The notes below the pieces were generated by a model. That model was given only the letters and a program-made list of their open reading frames with translations. It was not told the DNA's origin and searched no databases. A stretch of DNA of 64,000 nucleotides, taken from assembly GCF_024494385.1 (NCBI RefSeq), contig NZ_JAEVLT010000001.1, positions 124,001-188,000 on the forward strand. Reading direction: 5' to 3'. The translations under genes and the position numbers were made by a program. Of this stretch, positions 33,445 through 42,434 are shown in pieces. The stretch's first letter is position 1. Each line of letters opens with the position of its first letter. Source of the DNA: Bacillus sp. EB600 (lineage in GTDB: Bacteria > Bacillota > Bacilli > Bacillales > Cytobacillaceae).

Positions 33445-33564
33445 ACTGTCTAGCTTCGACGCACAGGACGTGCTAGTGCCGATGTTGCCGCCAGGACGGC
33501 GGCGCTTTTAGTCGGCCAGCGCCCAGCGACTAGTGTACTTCGCTTAACGGGTGCTTCCGCTTTT
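33445..33564. repeat. GC-rich intergenic repeat, copy 2
   Basis: It starts CTGTCTAGCTTCGACGCACA and ends near GGTGCTTCCGCTTTTC. Inside are GCCGCC-AGGAC-GGCGGC and the palindrome-like AGTCGGCCAGCGCCCAGCGACT divided by short unpaired bases. About 95 nt (from GTCTAGCTTCG to GTACTTCGC) match copy 3 at 58862 almost base for base, in the same orientation. Confidence 0.85.
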
Positions 33565-33568
33565 CTTT

Positions 33569-35044
33569 TTATTTCATTTTATCTTTTAGAACTTCAATAG
33601 CCTTTTGCAGTTGTGTATCATTTTGTTGGATTTTTTCCCGTAAAAGTTCCATTAATTTTACTGTAGAATCACCTTTTAGAACTCCATCTGCAGGTAAGCC
33701 CTGCGCTTTTTGAAAAGCCATTACCGCATTTTGAGTCTTGTCATCATAGAATCCGTCTTCCCTTCCAGGATCGTATCCGACTGCTTTCAGCATTGTTTGC
33801 GCCGTTTTTACATTTGTTGATGCACTAGAAAGCTTCAGCTCTTTATCAGGATCAATAATTGGAAGTGATGCGTAATCAGGCAGAGCGACAGGATAATCTG
33901 GCTTAATTCCTTTTTTATGAATCCAATTTCCATCAGGCGTTAACCATTTCGCTATCGTAAATTTTAAGTTAGAACCATCTGGAAAATCCTGGGCCGTTTG
34001 TACAGTCCCTTTACCAAAAGATTTTTCACCAACGAGCGGTACTCCGGCAGATTCTTTGACAGCAGCAGAAAGAATTTCCGATGCACTTGCACTTCCGCTG
34101 TCGATCAAGACAACTAATGGCATCGTGTGGGTTCCTTTATTTTGGGAAGTATATTCCTTTATTTTTCCATTTCGATCTTCAACCTTAAATAGTACTTTTC
34201 CTTTAGGGACAAAAAGGCTGGAAATGTTAATCGCTTGATCTAATAATCCACCCGGATTTTGCCGCAAATCTAATACTAGACCTTTCATCCCCTGTTTTTG
34301 TAAATCATTTAACGTTTTAACAAGTTCCTTTGAAGTATTGCTCGAAAAGCTGGTGACTTGGACTTTGGCAATTCCATCACCGACCATTTCTCCATATACC
34401 GTTTCAATTGGGATTTGGTCACGTACTACTGATACATTAACCGGTGCTTCAGTACCTGGCCGCTGAATTGTCAAATTGACCTTCGTTCCCTTTTTCCCTC
34501 TTATTAAAGCTACTGCCTGCGTCGAGTTCATTCCCTGCAAGCTCTTTCCATTTACAGTAAGGATGACATCATGTGGCTTTAGCCCTGCTTTTTCAGCGGG
34601 CGATCCCTTGATTGGAGATACAATAACAATATGGGTATCCTTTTCTTGAATTTCCGCACCAATCCCTTCAAAGGATGAAGAAATACTGCTGTGGAAGCTT
34701 TTCGCTTCTGTATTACTCATATAATCAGAGTATGGATCACCAAGCGCTTGGACCATACCGTTGATCGCACCATTAATTAATTTCTTTTGGTCTACCTTCT
34801 GGTAATAGCCACTTTGTAATGTATCATACGTTGTATAGAGCTTATTAAACTCTGCCCTATCTGCTCCTACTGTTGCTACCTTATCTTTGCCAAAAGCAAG
34901 CGCAAATGTTGTAATTCCTGCCGATAGAAATACAACCAAAAATAAGAGCATAATAAATTGAAATTTTTTCATGCGTATAAAGCCTGATTTGTTTTCTACG
35001 TTTGTCTGTTCTTGTTTTTCTTGTCCTACTTTTTGTTCATCCAA
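33569..35044 (-). CDS. C-terminal processing protease, S41 family (CtpB-like)
   Basis: A membrane-anchored serine protease. Domains: cytoplasmic tail (1-26), one membrane helix (about 28-51), PDZ (about 135-200), S41 catalytic domain with the nucleophile Ser in the GSASASEI stretch (residues 317-323) and Lys345 in GEKSFGKGT, and a C-terminal peptidoglycan-binding domain (AQTMLKAVGYDPGREDG, FQKAQGLPADG). In B. subtilis CtpB cleaves SpoIVFA during sporulation, while CtpA is related. The frame opens at 35149. ATG 35062 lacks a ribosome site, whereas GTGGTGAAGG precedes TTG 35044, giving 491 aa. The start remains uncertain. Confidence 0.9.
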   Translation of the reverse strand: MDEQKVGQEKQEQTNVENKSGFIRMKKFQFIMLLFLVVFLSAGITTFALAFGKDKVATVGADRAEFNKLYTTYDTLQSGYYQKVDQKKLINGAINGMVQALGDPYSDYMSNTEAKSFHSSISSSFEGIGAEIQEKDTHIVIVSPIKGSPAEKAGLKPHDVILTVNGKSLQGMNSTQAVALIRGKKGTKVNLTIQRPGTEAPVNVSVVRDQIPIETVYGEMVGDGIAKVQVTSFSSNTSKELVKTLNDLQKQGMKGLVLDLRQNPGGLLDQAINISSLFVPKGKVLFKVEDRNGKIKEYTSQNKGTHTMPLVVLIDSGSASASEILSAAVKESAGVPLVGEKSFGKGTVQTAQDFPDGSNLKFTIAKWLTPDGNWIHKKGIKPDYPVALPDYASLPIIDPDKELKLSSASTNVKTAQTMLKAVGYDPGREDGFYDDKTQNAVMAFQKAQGLPADGVLKGDSTVKLMELLREKIQQNDTQLQKAIEVLKDKMK

Positions 35045-35171
35045 AGCCTTCACCACTTTCATTAACCAACTGTCATAAATAAAACTCTTAATGATTAGAA
35101 TAACATCTTTTTTTAAAAAATAACAAAGAAAAGTTATTAAAATAAACATAACCTTGTTACTAATAATTTAC

Positions 35172-35197
35172 AAAAAAAAAAAGAGGCGCTGCCTCTC
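35172..35197 (-). terminator. Terminator of the VanY-type carboxypeptidase gene
   Basis: GAGGC-GCT-GCCTC (35183-35195) is followed on the minus strand by 11 T. Confidence 0.75.
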
Positions 35198-35249
35198 CTT
35201 TTTAAAAGCTATATATTTACTTAAAATTTGTGGGTTTCTCATTTTATCA

Positions 35250-36041
35250 TTAAATCTTTTTAACTTCATCAAAATATTCTTCAAGTGTCCATTTGTGATT
35301 GTAGATCGTTGTTGCAGCTTCTACACCTACATAACGAAAATGCCATGGCTCATACTCATAATGAGTAAGTCCTTCTTTTCCTTTTGGATAACGAAGAATA
35401 AAGCCAAAGCGATGGGCATTTTTTTCTAACCATTTTCCTTCTCTTGTTCTCGCGAAGCCCTCTGTTAAATGAAAATCAGTAGATTTACTACCAATGTCCA
35501 TTGCTAAGCCGGTCTGATGTTCGCTAGTGCCGGGAAGGGCAACTGCTTGTACCGCTTTTTCTTCCCCTACATGATTAACTTCTGCATTGAATAGAGATTT
35601 TTGCCTGCTATATGAGCGGTACCCTGAAACAGCAACTAGCTCAATTTTTGAATTTTTAGCTTCGGTAAACATTCTTTCAAGACCCACTGCCGCTTCTTTT
35701 CTCATATACGCTTTTTCTAAGCTTAAATTACCAAAAGAAAATTCAACATTAGGCTGCACCAGATCATTAGGAATATAATTCTCGGGCAAAAAGTAATGTT
35801 TATTTACTAATTCCAAAACGTTTGTCGGGTTTTGGATCACTTTCCTGCCATTAACAACCCTAATATTATTAAAATACTCTGCTTTCAGACTAAGAGAATC
35901 CAGGCTGCTTTTTTGTTGTCCATTTTCGGTTGTTTTCTGCTCACTATCTGCCTTTCCTAAGAAAGGAGCCTTATCCAAATTACTGCATCCGGCAATGAAT
36001 AAAGCACACCCCATAATTAAGATGCCATTTTTTAACTTCAT
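35250..36041 (-). CDS. D-alanyl-D-alanine carboxypeptidase, VanY/LdcB family lipoprotein
   Basis: A zinc-dependent peptidase that trims the C-terminal D-Ala (or L,D bond) of peptidoglycan stems. The signal peptide ends in the lipobox IAGC, so the mature protein is lipid-anchored outside. The VanY domain has YRSYSRQKSLF, the zinc site in SEHQTGLAMDIG and EPWHFRYVG. This pattern resembles B. subtilis YodJ. ATG 36041 (MKLKNG) follows AGGTGA at good spacing; the frame opens 9 nt upstream with GTG. It is a single gene upstream of ctpB but separated from it by a terminator. Confidence 0.92.
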   Translation of the reverse strand: MKLKNGILIMGCALFIAGCSNLDKAPFLGKADSEQKTTENGQQKSSLDSLSLKAEYFNNIRVVNGRKVIQNPTNVLELVNKHYFLPENYIPNDLVQPNVEFSFGNLSLEKAYMRKEAAVGLERMFTEAKNSKIELVAVSGYRSYSRQKSLFNAEVNHVGEEKAVQAVALPGTSEHQTGLAMDIGSKSTDFHLTEGFARTREGKWLEKNAHRFGFILRYPKGKEGLTHYEYEPWHFRYVGVEAATTIYNHKWTLEEYFDEVKKI

Positions 36042-36223
36042 TGAATTCACCTATTTTTTTTGTTTTACCTATGCACTATACCTATTTTATCACTAAAGGT
36101 CAAGGTGCTTTCTATTCCATTTTATAATAGAAAAAGCTGAACACCTCCTAAACCCATTAATTAGAAAAATATGATTTTTCCAAACATCGAGTTTACAAGC
36201 GTCCAGCTTTTTTTATTACAACT

Positions 36224-36928
36224 TTAATCCGTTGTGGAGGCTTCTAACGCTACCTCAATCATTTCGTTAAAGGTTACCTGTCTTTCCTCTGCTGTTGTTT
36301 CTTCGCCTGTTAAAATGTGATCACTAACCGTTAACACAGATAAGGCCTGGCATCCAAACTTTGCCGCTATTGTATAAAGTGCGGCTGTCTCCATCTCAAT
36401 AGCCAGAATTTGATATTGTGCCCATTTTTCATGGTCGGCGTTATCATTATAAAACTGATCTGCTGTAAAAACATTCCCGACTCTTAGCTGTAAACCTTTC
36501 TCCATACCTGCGTCATAGGCTTTTTTTAATAAATCAAAATTTGCAGCAGGTGCATAATCTATGCCTCCAAACGTTAACCGGTTCATTTGCGAATCTGTTG
36601 ACGCAGTCATCGCAAGAATTACATCACGGACTTTTACATCCTTTTGGATCGCACCGCAGGTACCAACGCGAATAAGCTTTTGCACATTGTAGCTTTGCAT
36701 AAGTTCATTTATATAGATTGAAATAGAGGGAACCCCCATCCCTGTTCCTTGGACAGACACCCTTTTCCCTTTATAGGTACCTGTATAACCAAACATGTTT
36801 CGGACTTCATTGTAGCATTTCGCATTTTCTAAAAAAGTTTCGGCAATATATTTGGCACGAAGCGGGTCTCCAGGTAATAATACTGTCTCGGCAATTTCAT
36901 TTTCTTTTGCTGCTATATGTATACTCAA
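36224..36928 (-). CDS. deoD: Purine nucleoside phosphorylase DeoD type
   Basis: DeoD cleaves purine nucleosides with phosphate to base and (deoxy)ribose 1-phosphate for purine salvage. The 234-aa protein is a hexameric-type [53 protein letters not shown], and the nucleoside-binding IEMETAALY with VLTVSDH. The start is TTG 36928 behind GGAGGG. It is monocistronic; downstream 36131-36214 has a long imperfect hairpin with T run that may terminate it. Confidence 0.96.
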   Translation of the reverse strand: MSIHIAAKENEIAETVLLPGDPLRAKYIAETFLENAKCYNEVRNMFGYTGTYKGKRVSVQGTGMGVPSISIYINELMQSYNVQKLIRVGTCGAIQKDVKVRDVILAMTASTDSQMNRLTFGGIDYAPAANFDLLKKAYDAGMEKGLQLRVGNVFTADQFYNDNADHEKWAQYQILAIEMETAALYTIAAKFGCQALSVLTVSDHILTGEETTAEERQVTFNEMIEVALEASTTD

Positions 36929-37102
36929 AAAAATCCCTCCAGTATAAATGTCAATCTAAAAACGGCGATACCATTGTCAATATAACATAACAGGAATCCA
37001 AAGAAAATGATTCAAAGGCTCATATGATTTTTCTAATGTGGGAAAATAAGATTAGATTTTCTTAACGGAAAATCCACAACAAAAAAATAGGGGGAAATAA
37101 AC

Positions 37103-37240
37103 ATGGGCAAAAAACATCGTAATCGGATTAATTCGCCAAAGAAAAATAACCATATCCCTGCTGAACAAATCGTTGCTGAACATGAAGCACATGCGAAAGA
37201 GGTTACCGCAACCGGAGGACGCAAACGGAATTACCATTAG
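37103..37240 (+). CDS. Small basic hypothetical protein, 45 aa
   Basis: ATG 37103 follows AGGGGGAAATAA. The 45-aa product begins MGKKHRNRINSPKKNN and contains EQIVAEHEAHAKEVTATGGRK. It is basic at both ends with a short helix in the middle, like small spore or DNA-associated proteins of Bacillus, but I cannot assign it to a known SASP class. A terminator at 37296 follows. The clear ribosome site supports translation. Confidence 0.6.
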   Translation: MGKKHRNRINSPKKNNHIPAEQIVAEHEAHAKEVTATGGRKRNYH

Positions 37241-37295
37241 ACCCCGGAGCAAATACTGCAACAATATGATAAATTGAATTGAAAACAGCTAAGAA

Positions 37296-37333
37296 AAACC
37301 TGGGAGAATTCTTTTCCCCAGGTTTCATTTTTG
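37296..37333 (+). terminator. Terminator after the 45-aa gene
   Basis: AAACCTGGG and CCCAGGTTT pair across a 12-nt loop, followed by CATTTTTG. Confidence 0.75.
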
Positions 37334-37454
37334 TATAAAGTTAACTAGTAAAAAGCCGGGCAGCAGCTGCACGACCTTCGTACCTTATCGAAACATGTTC
37401 CGGAATTCTCCCACTCAACTGTTTATTAGCAATGAGATCTTCGGTTCTCATAAT

Positions 37455-37628
37455 TTAATCTTCTTCAATTTCTTCATCAATAATGCTTTTTTCCACTAGG
37501 TATTCAAAGGTAACATCAGCGATTTCCTCTAACTCCTCTTCTGAGGGAACGTATCCCCTTTTTACAAGCTCATGAAAGAAAAATTCGGCAATTTCTTCTG
37601 TATCAATAAATACTTCAACTTCTTTCAC
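37455..37628 (-). CDS. yozD: YozD family protein
   Basis: A 57-aa acidic protein starting with GTG 37628 behind AAAGGGGGCGATGCT. It begins MKEVEVFIDTEEIAEFFF and contains GYVPSEEELEEIADVTFEYL, a close match to the pattern of B. subtilis YozD. Its role is unknown. In B. subtilis yozD also neighbours yodN, yozE, yokU and kamA, so the same order is kept here. The 37334-37454 stretch upstream of its stop shows nothing convincing. Confidence 0.85.
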   Translation of the reverse strand: MKEVEVFIDTEEIAEFFFHELVKRGYVPSEEELEEIADVTFEYLVEKSIIDEEIEED

Positions 37629-37792
37629 AGCATCGCCCCCTTTTTAGAGAATGTATGATGAATAGGCTTTTTTCATGCTAGTTAATTTTCTTTTCACTTA
37701 TAAATGAAATTTCAGCTGCAGGTAGGGTCTTTTTCAATTTGGACAAGCATAGAATGCTACATACCAAAAATCATTCTTATGAGGTGATACAA

Positions 37793-37960
37793 ATGTCAAC
37801 GATTCAAACCTTACTTGCAGCGTTTATCGAAGATGTAAACAATGAGGATGGACGTTTTTTACAGTTGTGCGAGAACATAACCAGCTTTTTATTTTTTCTG
37901 ATTAAATGGGGATGCATTCCGTTTATTCTCTATGTCTTATTTGCATTTTTCATGCATTAA
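37793..37960 (+). CDS. Small membrane protein, 55 aa
   Basis: ATG 37793 follows GAGGTGATACAA and gives MSTIQTLLAAFIEDVNNEDG, then a single C-terminal membrane helix (FLFFLIKWGCIPFILYVLFAFF). It is a tail-anchored type of layout with an acidic cytoplasmic head. Family unknown. It is convergent with yodN, whose stop lies 2 nt away. The frame upstream to 37739 lacks a ribosome site. Confidence 0.65.
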   Translation: MSTIQTLLAAFIEDVNNEDGRFLQLCENITSFLFFLIKWGCIPFILYVLFAFFMH

Positions 37961-37962
37961 TC

Positions 37963-38658
37963 TTAGACATGGCTTTTGCCATCATTATTTGTTATACTTG
38001 CTAATTTTCTTAATACTACCCTCATCACCTGATAGTATTCTTGATCATGAAACATTTCGTACAGAATGCGATAATCATTATAAATATCAAGTAAACTGTC
38101 GATTAATTCTTTCTGCTCCTTTTTTCGTTCCATCTCTTCAACTTCCGCTTTTCTTAAGATATTTTGTAATTTTGGCAATTTTATCGGGCTTTGTTGTTTA
38201 TTGATTAAGTAGAGGAGACCTAGTTTCTGGATAAACGTCTCGGCACTTTCTGCATCCGCCACAAGCGTTAGTTCTTCTTCGCTTGCCTCTAACCATTCCC
38301 CGTCCCTTACTCTTGAAAGCTCATAAACAATATCCTCCCAAGCGTCTTCCTTGTAGCGCCATATTTCTGTTCTAAACCCAACCACTTTAAATAAATCCGA
38401 ACCATACCCACTTACTTGAACTAAATCCCCAAAAAAGAATTTATACTCAATATCAATTTGTTCTTGTTCTACAATTTTTCCTTTGTATTCTGAAAGCAAT
38501 TGTAATCCGGACTCTACATAGAGACCTTCACTATTATTCACCTCATAAAGATTCTTACCGTCCAACCACTTTACATCTGTTATTTTTCCAACAGTACCAT
38601 ACATCGCAATCACGACTGTATCACCGATCTTAAATTTCGGTTTTTTTCTTTTCTCCAT
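37963..38658 (-). CDS. yodN: YodN-like protein
   Basis: A 231-aa protein of unknown function. It starts MEKRKKPKFKIGDTVVIAMYG behind GGAGGACG (the frame opens at 38676). The first 60 residues look like an SH3-like barrel (KIGDTVVIAMYGTVGKIT; a second copy-like stretch is FFGDLVQVSGYGSDLFKV). The C-terminal half is helical and charged (AEVEEMERKKEQKEL), like a coiled coil. Sequence and neighbourhood (yozD, yozE, yokU, kamA) match B. subtilis YodN. Confidence 0.82.
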   Translation of the reverse strand: MEKRKKPKFKIGDTVVIAMYGTVGKITDVKWLDGKNLYEVNNSEGLYVESGLQLLSEYKGKIVEQEQIDIEYKFFFGDLVQVSGYGSDLFKVVGFRTEIWRYKEDAWEDIVYELSRVRDGEWLEASEEELTLVADAESAETFIQKLGLLYLINKQQSPIKLPKLQNILRKAEVEEMERKKEQKELIDSLLDIYNDYRILYEMFHDQEYYQVMRVVLRKLASITNNDGKSHV

Positions 38659-38746
38659 CGTCCTCCGTCCTCTCAATGATCCGTCGTGAAAATGTTTACC
38701 CTATTATATGCGGATACAAATTGATCGCTTACAACATTAGCAAAGA

Positions 38747-38780
38747 AAAAATCGCCCTTCTGTAAAAAAGGGCGATTTTA
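38747..38780 (-). terminator. Terminator after yozE
   Basis: AAAATCGCCCTT and AAGGGCGATTTT pair around a short loop, with T-rich flank on the minus strand. Confidence 0.8.
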
Positions 38781-38786
38781 CCTCAC

Positions 38787-39014
38787 TTATTCATTTTTTT
38801 CCGAAAGCAGGTACTGCTCCCATGCTTCATCAAATATCGTCATACTATCCATATATTGACCGTTTAATTCTAAATAGGAGCTAATCTCATGATAATCTTC
38901 AGAAGTTTTTGGAAAGCTGTGATCATGATAGGCATTATTGGCAAAAACACTAATCGAATCTTTTGGTTCTGGATGTCTATATTTCATTAGAAAATGGTAG
39001 AAGGATTTTATCAT
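38787..39014 (-). CDS. yozE: YozE-like SAM-fold protein
   Basis: A 75-aa protein matching the YozE family, whose structure is a SAM-like helical bundle. It begins MIKSFYHFLMKYRHPEPKDS and shows FANNAYHDHSFPKTSEDYHEI and a C-terminal helix DEAWEQYLLSE. Function is unknown. It lies in the conserved yodN-yozE-yokU-kamA order. Its family usually occurs as a single-domain protein of this length. Confidence 0.9.
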   Translation of the reverse strand: MIKSFYHFLMKYRHPEPKDSISVFANNAYHDHSFPKTSEDYHEISSYLELNGQYMDSMTIFDEAWEQYLLSEKNE

Positions 39015-39148
39015 ACGAAAACGCCTTTCTTTGCTAAATCTTTCAAAAAATATTTTAGAACCACTATAACGAATCTGTGGGTATTCGTCTAGTCTTTCGC
39101 TGATAATTTTAAAAGGGAGTCAGTATACATGATTCGCTGACTTTTCTA

Positions 39149-39427
39149 TTAAAAATCAAAGTAATTTCTTTTAAGCAGCCTTGGCATTACCATCAGTTCC
39201 TCATAACGAATCGTTTTGCCAATCTTTTTCGTATCTACTAAAAACAGTTGATCTTCAATGTTTTTCACAATCTCATCTGATTGGTAATAGATATTACAAT
39301 TGTTGCAGACAACCGTTGGGGTTTCGGTAATTTCTATCGCTCTAGTGCCATCCGGCAATTCCCAAAAGGCACTCTCCTTGCGAAATTCAACCTTTTCACT
39401 CTCACACCATTCACAAATAACCTTCAT
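39149..39427 (-). CDS. yokU: YokU family zinc-finger-like protein
   Basis: A 92-aa protein with C-x2-C near the start (MKVICEWCESEKV) and C-x2-C in VVCNNCNIYYQ, which resembles the YgiT-type zinc domain of HTH/antitoxin-associated proteins. It is the YokU protein that accompanies KamA in Bacillus. ATG 39427 follows a run of G (GGGGGG) by 8 nt; it lies 4 nt after the kamA stop, so it is likely co-transcribed. The frame opens at 39478 inside kamA. Its role in lysine metabolism is not established. Confidence 0.85.
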   Translation of the reverse strand: MKVICEWCESEKVEFRKESAFWELPDGTRAIEITETPTVVCNNCNIYYQSDEIVKNIEDQLFLVDTKKIGKTIRYEELMVMPRLLKRNYFDF

Positions 39428-39431
39428 ATTT

Positions 39432-40868
39432 TTAACCCCCCCCATTCGTCTGCCCTTGTGAAGAATCTTTCTCATCACTTTTTATTTCTTTTTTTTGCTG
39501 CGCCTGGAATTTCTTTTCCTTCAGTTCATCACGTTTGGCCCGCTTATCCTTAAGAGTAGTGTGAGACGGATCTTCATTATAATGCTTTCTGCGGTTTATT
39601 CTGGATAAACCCTCCGGAACAAGGTTAAAATGCTGATCGTTCATGATTCCGGCAATACCTGCCAATGACTTTTTCATATCCATATCACTAAATATTTCAC
39701 TAAAGTAACTCTCGGCTCTGCCTGGTACATAATTCTCAGGTTCCGGATAAGAGGTAATCACCCCTTCAAAATTTCGTAAAACAACTTTTTCCGGACTTTG
39801 CGAAATCAAATAATTAGGCTGGAGGGCAATTTTCCCGCCACCGCCGGGAGCGTCGACAACAAATGTAGGAACAGCATAGCCAGATGTATGTCCGCGCAGT
39901 CCTTCGATTATTTCAAGCCCTTTTGATACGGGTGCACGAAAGTGACCGATCCCTTCTGACAAATCACATTGGTATATATAATAAGGACGAACGCGAATTT
40001 TAACAAGGTCATGCATGAGCTTTTTCATAATCGGAACGCTGTCATTTATTCCAGCCAGAATGACCGCTTGGTTTCCAACCGGAACACCTGCATTTGCAAG
40101 CATTTCACAGGCCTGTTTTGAATCTTCGGTAATCTCGATCGATGTATTAAAATGGGTATTCAACCAGATGGGATGATACTTTTTTAAAATATTGCAGAGA
40201 GTTTCCGTAATTCGCTGTGGGAACACGACCGGAGCTCTTGTTCCAATCCGAATAATCTCCACATGATCAATTTCGCGTAAGTTTTTTAAAATGTATTCTA
40301 AAATTTGATCGTTAATTAAGAGTCCATCACCTCCGGAAATTAGCACATCGCGAACCTCAGGTGTTTGACGAATATAGGTAATAGCCGCATCAAGTTGTTT
40401 CTTCGGAACGCCCATGCCAATTTGTCCGGAAAAACGTCTCCTTGTACAGTAACGGCAATACATCGAGCACTGATTGGTGACAAGAAAGAGAACTCGGTCG
40501 GGATAGCGATGTGTTAAACCGGGAACAGGCGAATCCTCATCTTCAAACAAAGGATCTTCGAGATCGTATTTTGTTTTATGAATCTCCTGTGCAATAGGAA
40601 CGGACTGCATGCGAATCGGGCAGCGGGGATCATCTTGGTTCATGAGGGAGGCATAATAGGGAGTAATGTTTAAGGGAATCGTCTTTGTCGAAATCCGAAC
40701 CCCTTCTTCTTCTTCAGGTGTCAGCTTGATTACTTTCTTTAAGTCTTCCAATGTTCGGACTGTATTGGTCAACTGCCAAATCCAATCGTTCCACTGTTCT
40801 TCTGTTATATCTTTCCATAATTCTATATCCTTCCAATGTCTTTTTGGTTTATATAGGTTATGTTTCAT
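39432..40868 (-). CDS. kamA: L-lysine 2,3-aminomutase
   Basis: KamA converts L-lysine to L-beta-lysine using S-adenosylmethionine, a [4Fe-4S] cluster and PLP. The 478-aa protein has the radical-SAM C-x3-C-x2-C motif at Cys134, Cys138 and Cys141 (CSMYCRYC), the GGDGLLI SAM segment, and the PLP-binding Lys in APGGGGKIAL. The charged C-terminal tail (about residues 400-478) is longer than in clostridial enzymes but usual in Bacillus. It starts at ATG 40868 behind AGGAGGAGA, preceded by a sigma-54 promoter at 40904-40919. yokU follows directly. Confidence 0.97.
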   Translation of the reverse strand: MKHNLYKPKRHWKDIELWKDITEEQWNDWIWQLTNTVRTLEDLKKVIKLTPEEEEGVRISTKTIPLNITPYYASLMNQDDPRCPIRMQSVPIAQEIHKTKYDLEDPLFEDEDSPVPGLTHRYPDRVLFLVTNQCSMYCRYCTRRRFSGQIGMGVPKKQLDAAITYIRQTPEVRDVLISGGDGLLINDQILEYILKNLREIDHVEIIRIGTRAPVVFPQRITETLCNILKKYHPIWLNTHFNTSIEITEDSKQACEMLANAGVPVGNQAVILAGINDSVPIMKKLMHDLVKIRVRPYYIYQCDLSEGIGHFRAPVSKGLEIIEGLRGHTSGYAVPTFVVDAPGGGGKIALQPNYLISQSPEKVVLRNFEGVITSYPEPENYVPGRAESYFSEIFSDMDMKKSLAGIAGIMNDQHFNLVPEGLSRINRRKHYNEDPSHTTLKDKRAKRDELKEKKFQAQQKKEIKSDEKDSSQGQTNGGG

Positions 40869-40903
40869 GAAAGTCTCCTCCTAAACGGCTATATCCATTG
40901 TTA

Positions 40904-40919
40904 TGCAATTTTCATGCCA
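40904..40919 (-). promoter_or_regulatory. Sigma-54 (-24/-12) promoter of kamA
   Basis: On the minus strand TGGCAT-GAAAA-TTGCA gives GG and GC separated by exactly 10 nt, as required for SigL. It lies 36 nt before the kamA start. B. thuringiensis kamA is known to be transcribed by sigma-54 with activator KamR, in agreement. Confidence 0.85.
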
Positions 40920-40979
40920 AAGCTTATTTGTATAAGAGTAAGAGGATTCTACCATTTAATCAACCTGAAGTTGGCAAAA

Positions 40980-40999
40980 GGTGCCAAGATATTGGCACC
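40980..40999. promoter_or_regulatory. Palindrome A, candidate activator site or terminator
   Basis: GGTGCCAA-GATA-TTGGCACC is a perfect 8-bp palindrome about 60 nt upstream of the kamA -24 element. The same arms recur at 42435-42454. On the minus strand it is followed by TTTT, so it could instead be a weak terminator of the activator gene. Confidence 0.5.
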
Positions 41000-41001
41000 C
41001 T

Positions 41002-42402
41002 TTAAGAATCAAAAAATTTTTTCATTTTATATTGTAGTGTTGGTCTTGGAATCTCTAATAACTTGGAAGCCTGTTTGATATTCCCCTTTGATCGGTTCAG
41101 AGCATCAGCAATCAGCCTTTTTTCCAAAATTTCGATATTTCTTCTTAACGAAAGGGATCGTTTCCCAATCGATTCCGAAATGGTTACCGGAGCTGAGTAT
41201 TGTTTTAACATCGCCGGCAAGTCTTTTCGGCACAGTATCGACCCCTCACAAACATTCATCATATATTCAATCGTATGTTTAAGTTCCCGAACATTTCCCG
41301 GCCACGGATACTCAATGAAAAAATCTTCAAGTTCTATGTTTACTCCCCGGATACTTTTAGCTAATTTACCATTATAAAATGCAATGAAATAATCTGTTAG
41401 TAACTGAATATCTTCTTTTCTTTCCCTCAGCGGTAGCAGACTGAATGTAAACACATTCAAGCGATAATATAAATCTGAGCGAAGCTTTTGGTTTCTTAGT
41501 GCCTCGCCCGGGTGCACATTCATCGCGGCAATCACTCGAACGTCCACATGAATATTCTCAGTTCCGCCTACACGTCTAATCATTCCATCCTCGAGCACTC
41601 TTAATAGCTTTGACTGCAGCTCGATCGGCATCGCATGCAGTTCATCCAGGAAAAGTGTACCGCCGTCAGCAAGCTCAAACAAACCTTTTCTTTCCACGGC
41701 ACCTGTGTAACTTCCCTTTGATGTTCCGAACAGGATACTTTCTAACAATGTTTCCGGGATCGCAGCACAATTTTGGGCGATAAACGGGCCATTTGTACGA
41801 AGCGATTCATGATGAATTCCCTGCACAAAAAGTTCTTTTCCCGTACCGCTTTCCCCGTAAATGAGGATTGGTGAATCTGAACGGGCGAACCTTTTGGCTT
41901 CAGCCTTTATCCGTAAAAACTCTGAATTTATTGTTTTAATATCATCCAATCTATAAATAACCTTATTAGCAGTCTTTTTTCCCCGATTATTATTTAAACT
42001 TTTTTGCAAATCTAAAAGACTTTCAGCTAACAGCTTCATTCTCGAGTAGTCTTTAGCAATCTCAACCGCTCCAATGATGCTATTTTCTAAAAAAATCGGC
42101 AGGGTTGTGTTAATGGTATCAATTCTTCTCCCATGGACATTTAAATAAACCTGCGCTCGATTATAAATCGCCTTCTTGGTTTTCATCACTTTTATTAACG
42201 TACTAGAGTCGGCTGTTAAGGAGGGGAAAACAGCTAACAGTGGCTTGCCAAGGACCTCATCGACAGCCATTCCGTCATGCTTTGCGGCAACCTCATTATA
42301 AAAAATCGTTTCCCCCTCAGTATTAACAACATGAATTCCTTCATCAATACTTTTTAGGATTGCAGCAAGCACTTCCTTCGTTAGGGCAGTAATCTGTACC
42401 AT
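41002..42402 (-). CDS. kamR: Sigma-54-dependent transcriptional activator (KamR-like)
   Basis: An enhancer-binding protein that activates sigma-54 promoters. Domains: PAS sensor (about 5-110, IDEGIHVVNTEGETIF, GKPLLAVFPSL), AAA+ central domain with Walker A GESGTGKE, the GAFTGA-type loop varied to GSYTGA (KGSYTGAVERKGLF), Walker B GGTLFLDELH, and a Fis-type helix-turn-helix at the end (KGNIKQASKLLEIPRPTLQYKMKK). ATG 42402 follows AGGTGA; the frame opens at 42453. It sits between yodP and kamA and matches the activator of the Bacillus kam locus. The gene name is assigned from context. Confidence 0.9.
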   Translation of the reverse strand: MVQITALTKEVLAAILKSIDEGIHVVNTEGETIFYNEVAAKHDGMAVDEVLGKPLLAVFPSLTADSSTLIKVMKTKKAIYNRAQVYLNVHGRRIDTINTTLPIFLENSIIGAVEIAKDYSRMKLLAESLLDLQKSLNNNRGKKTANKVIYRLDDIKTINSEFLRIKAEAKRFARSDSPILIYGESGTGKELFVQGIHHESLRTNGPFIAQNCAAIPETLLESILFGTSKGSYTGAVERKGLFELADGGTLFLDELHAMPIELQSKLLRVLEDGMIRRVGGTENIHVDVRVIAAMNVHPGEALRNQKLRSDLYYRLNVFTFSLLPLRERKEDIQLLTDYFIAFYNGKLAKSIRGVNIELEDFFIEYPWPGNVRELKHTIEYMMNVCEGSILCRKDLPAMLKQYSAPVTISESIGKRSLSLRRNIEILEKRLIADALNRSKGNIKQASKLLEIPRPTLQYKMKKFFDS

Positions 42403-42434
42403 TCCATTCACCTGTCCATTAACCAAGATGTGTT

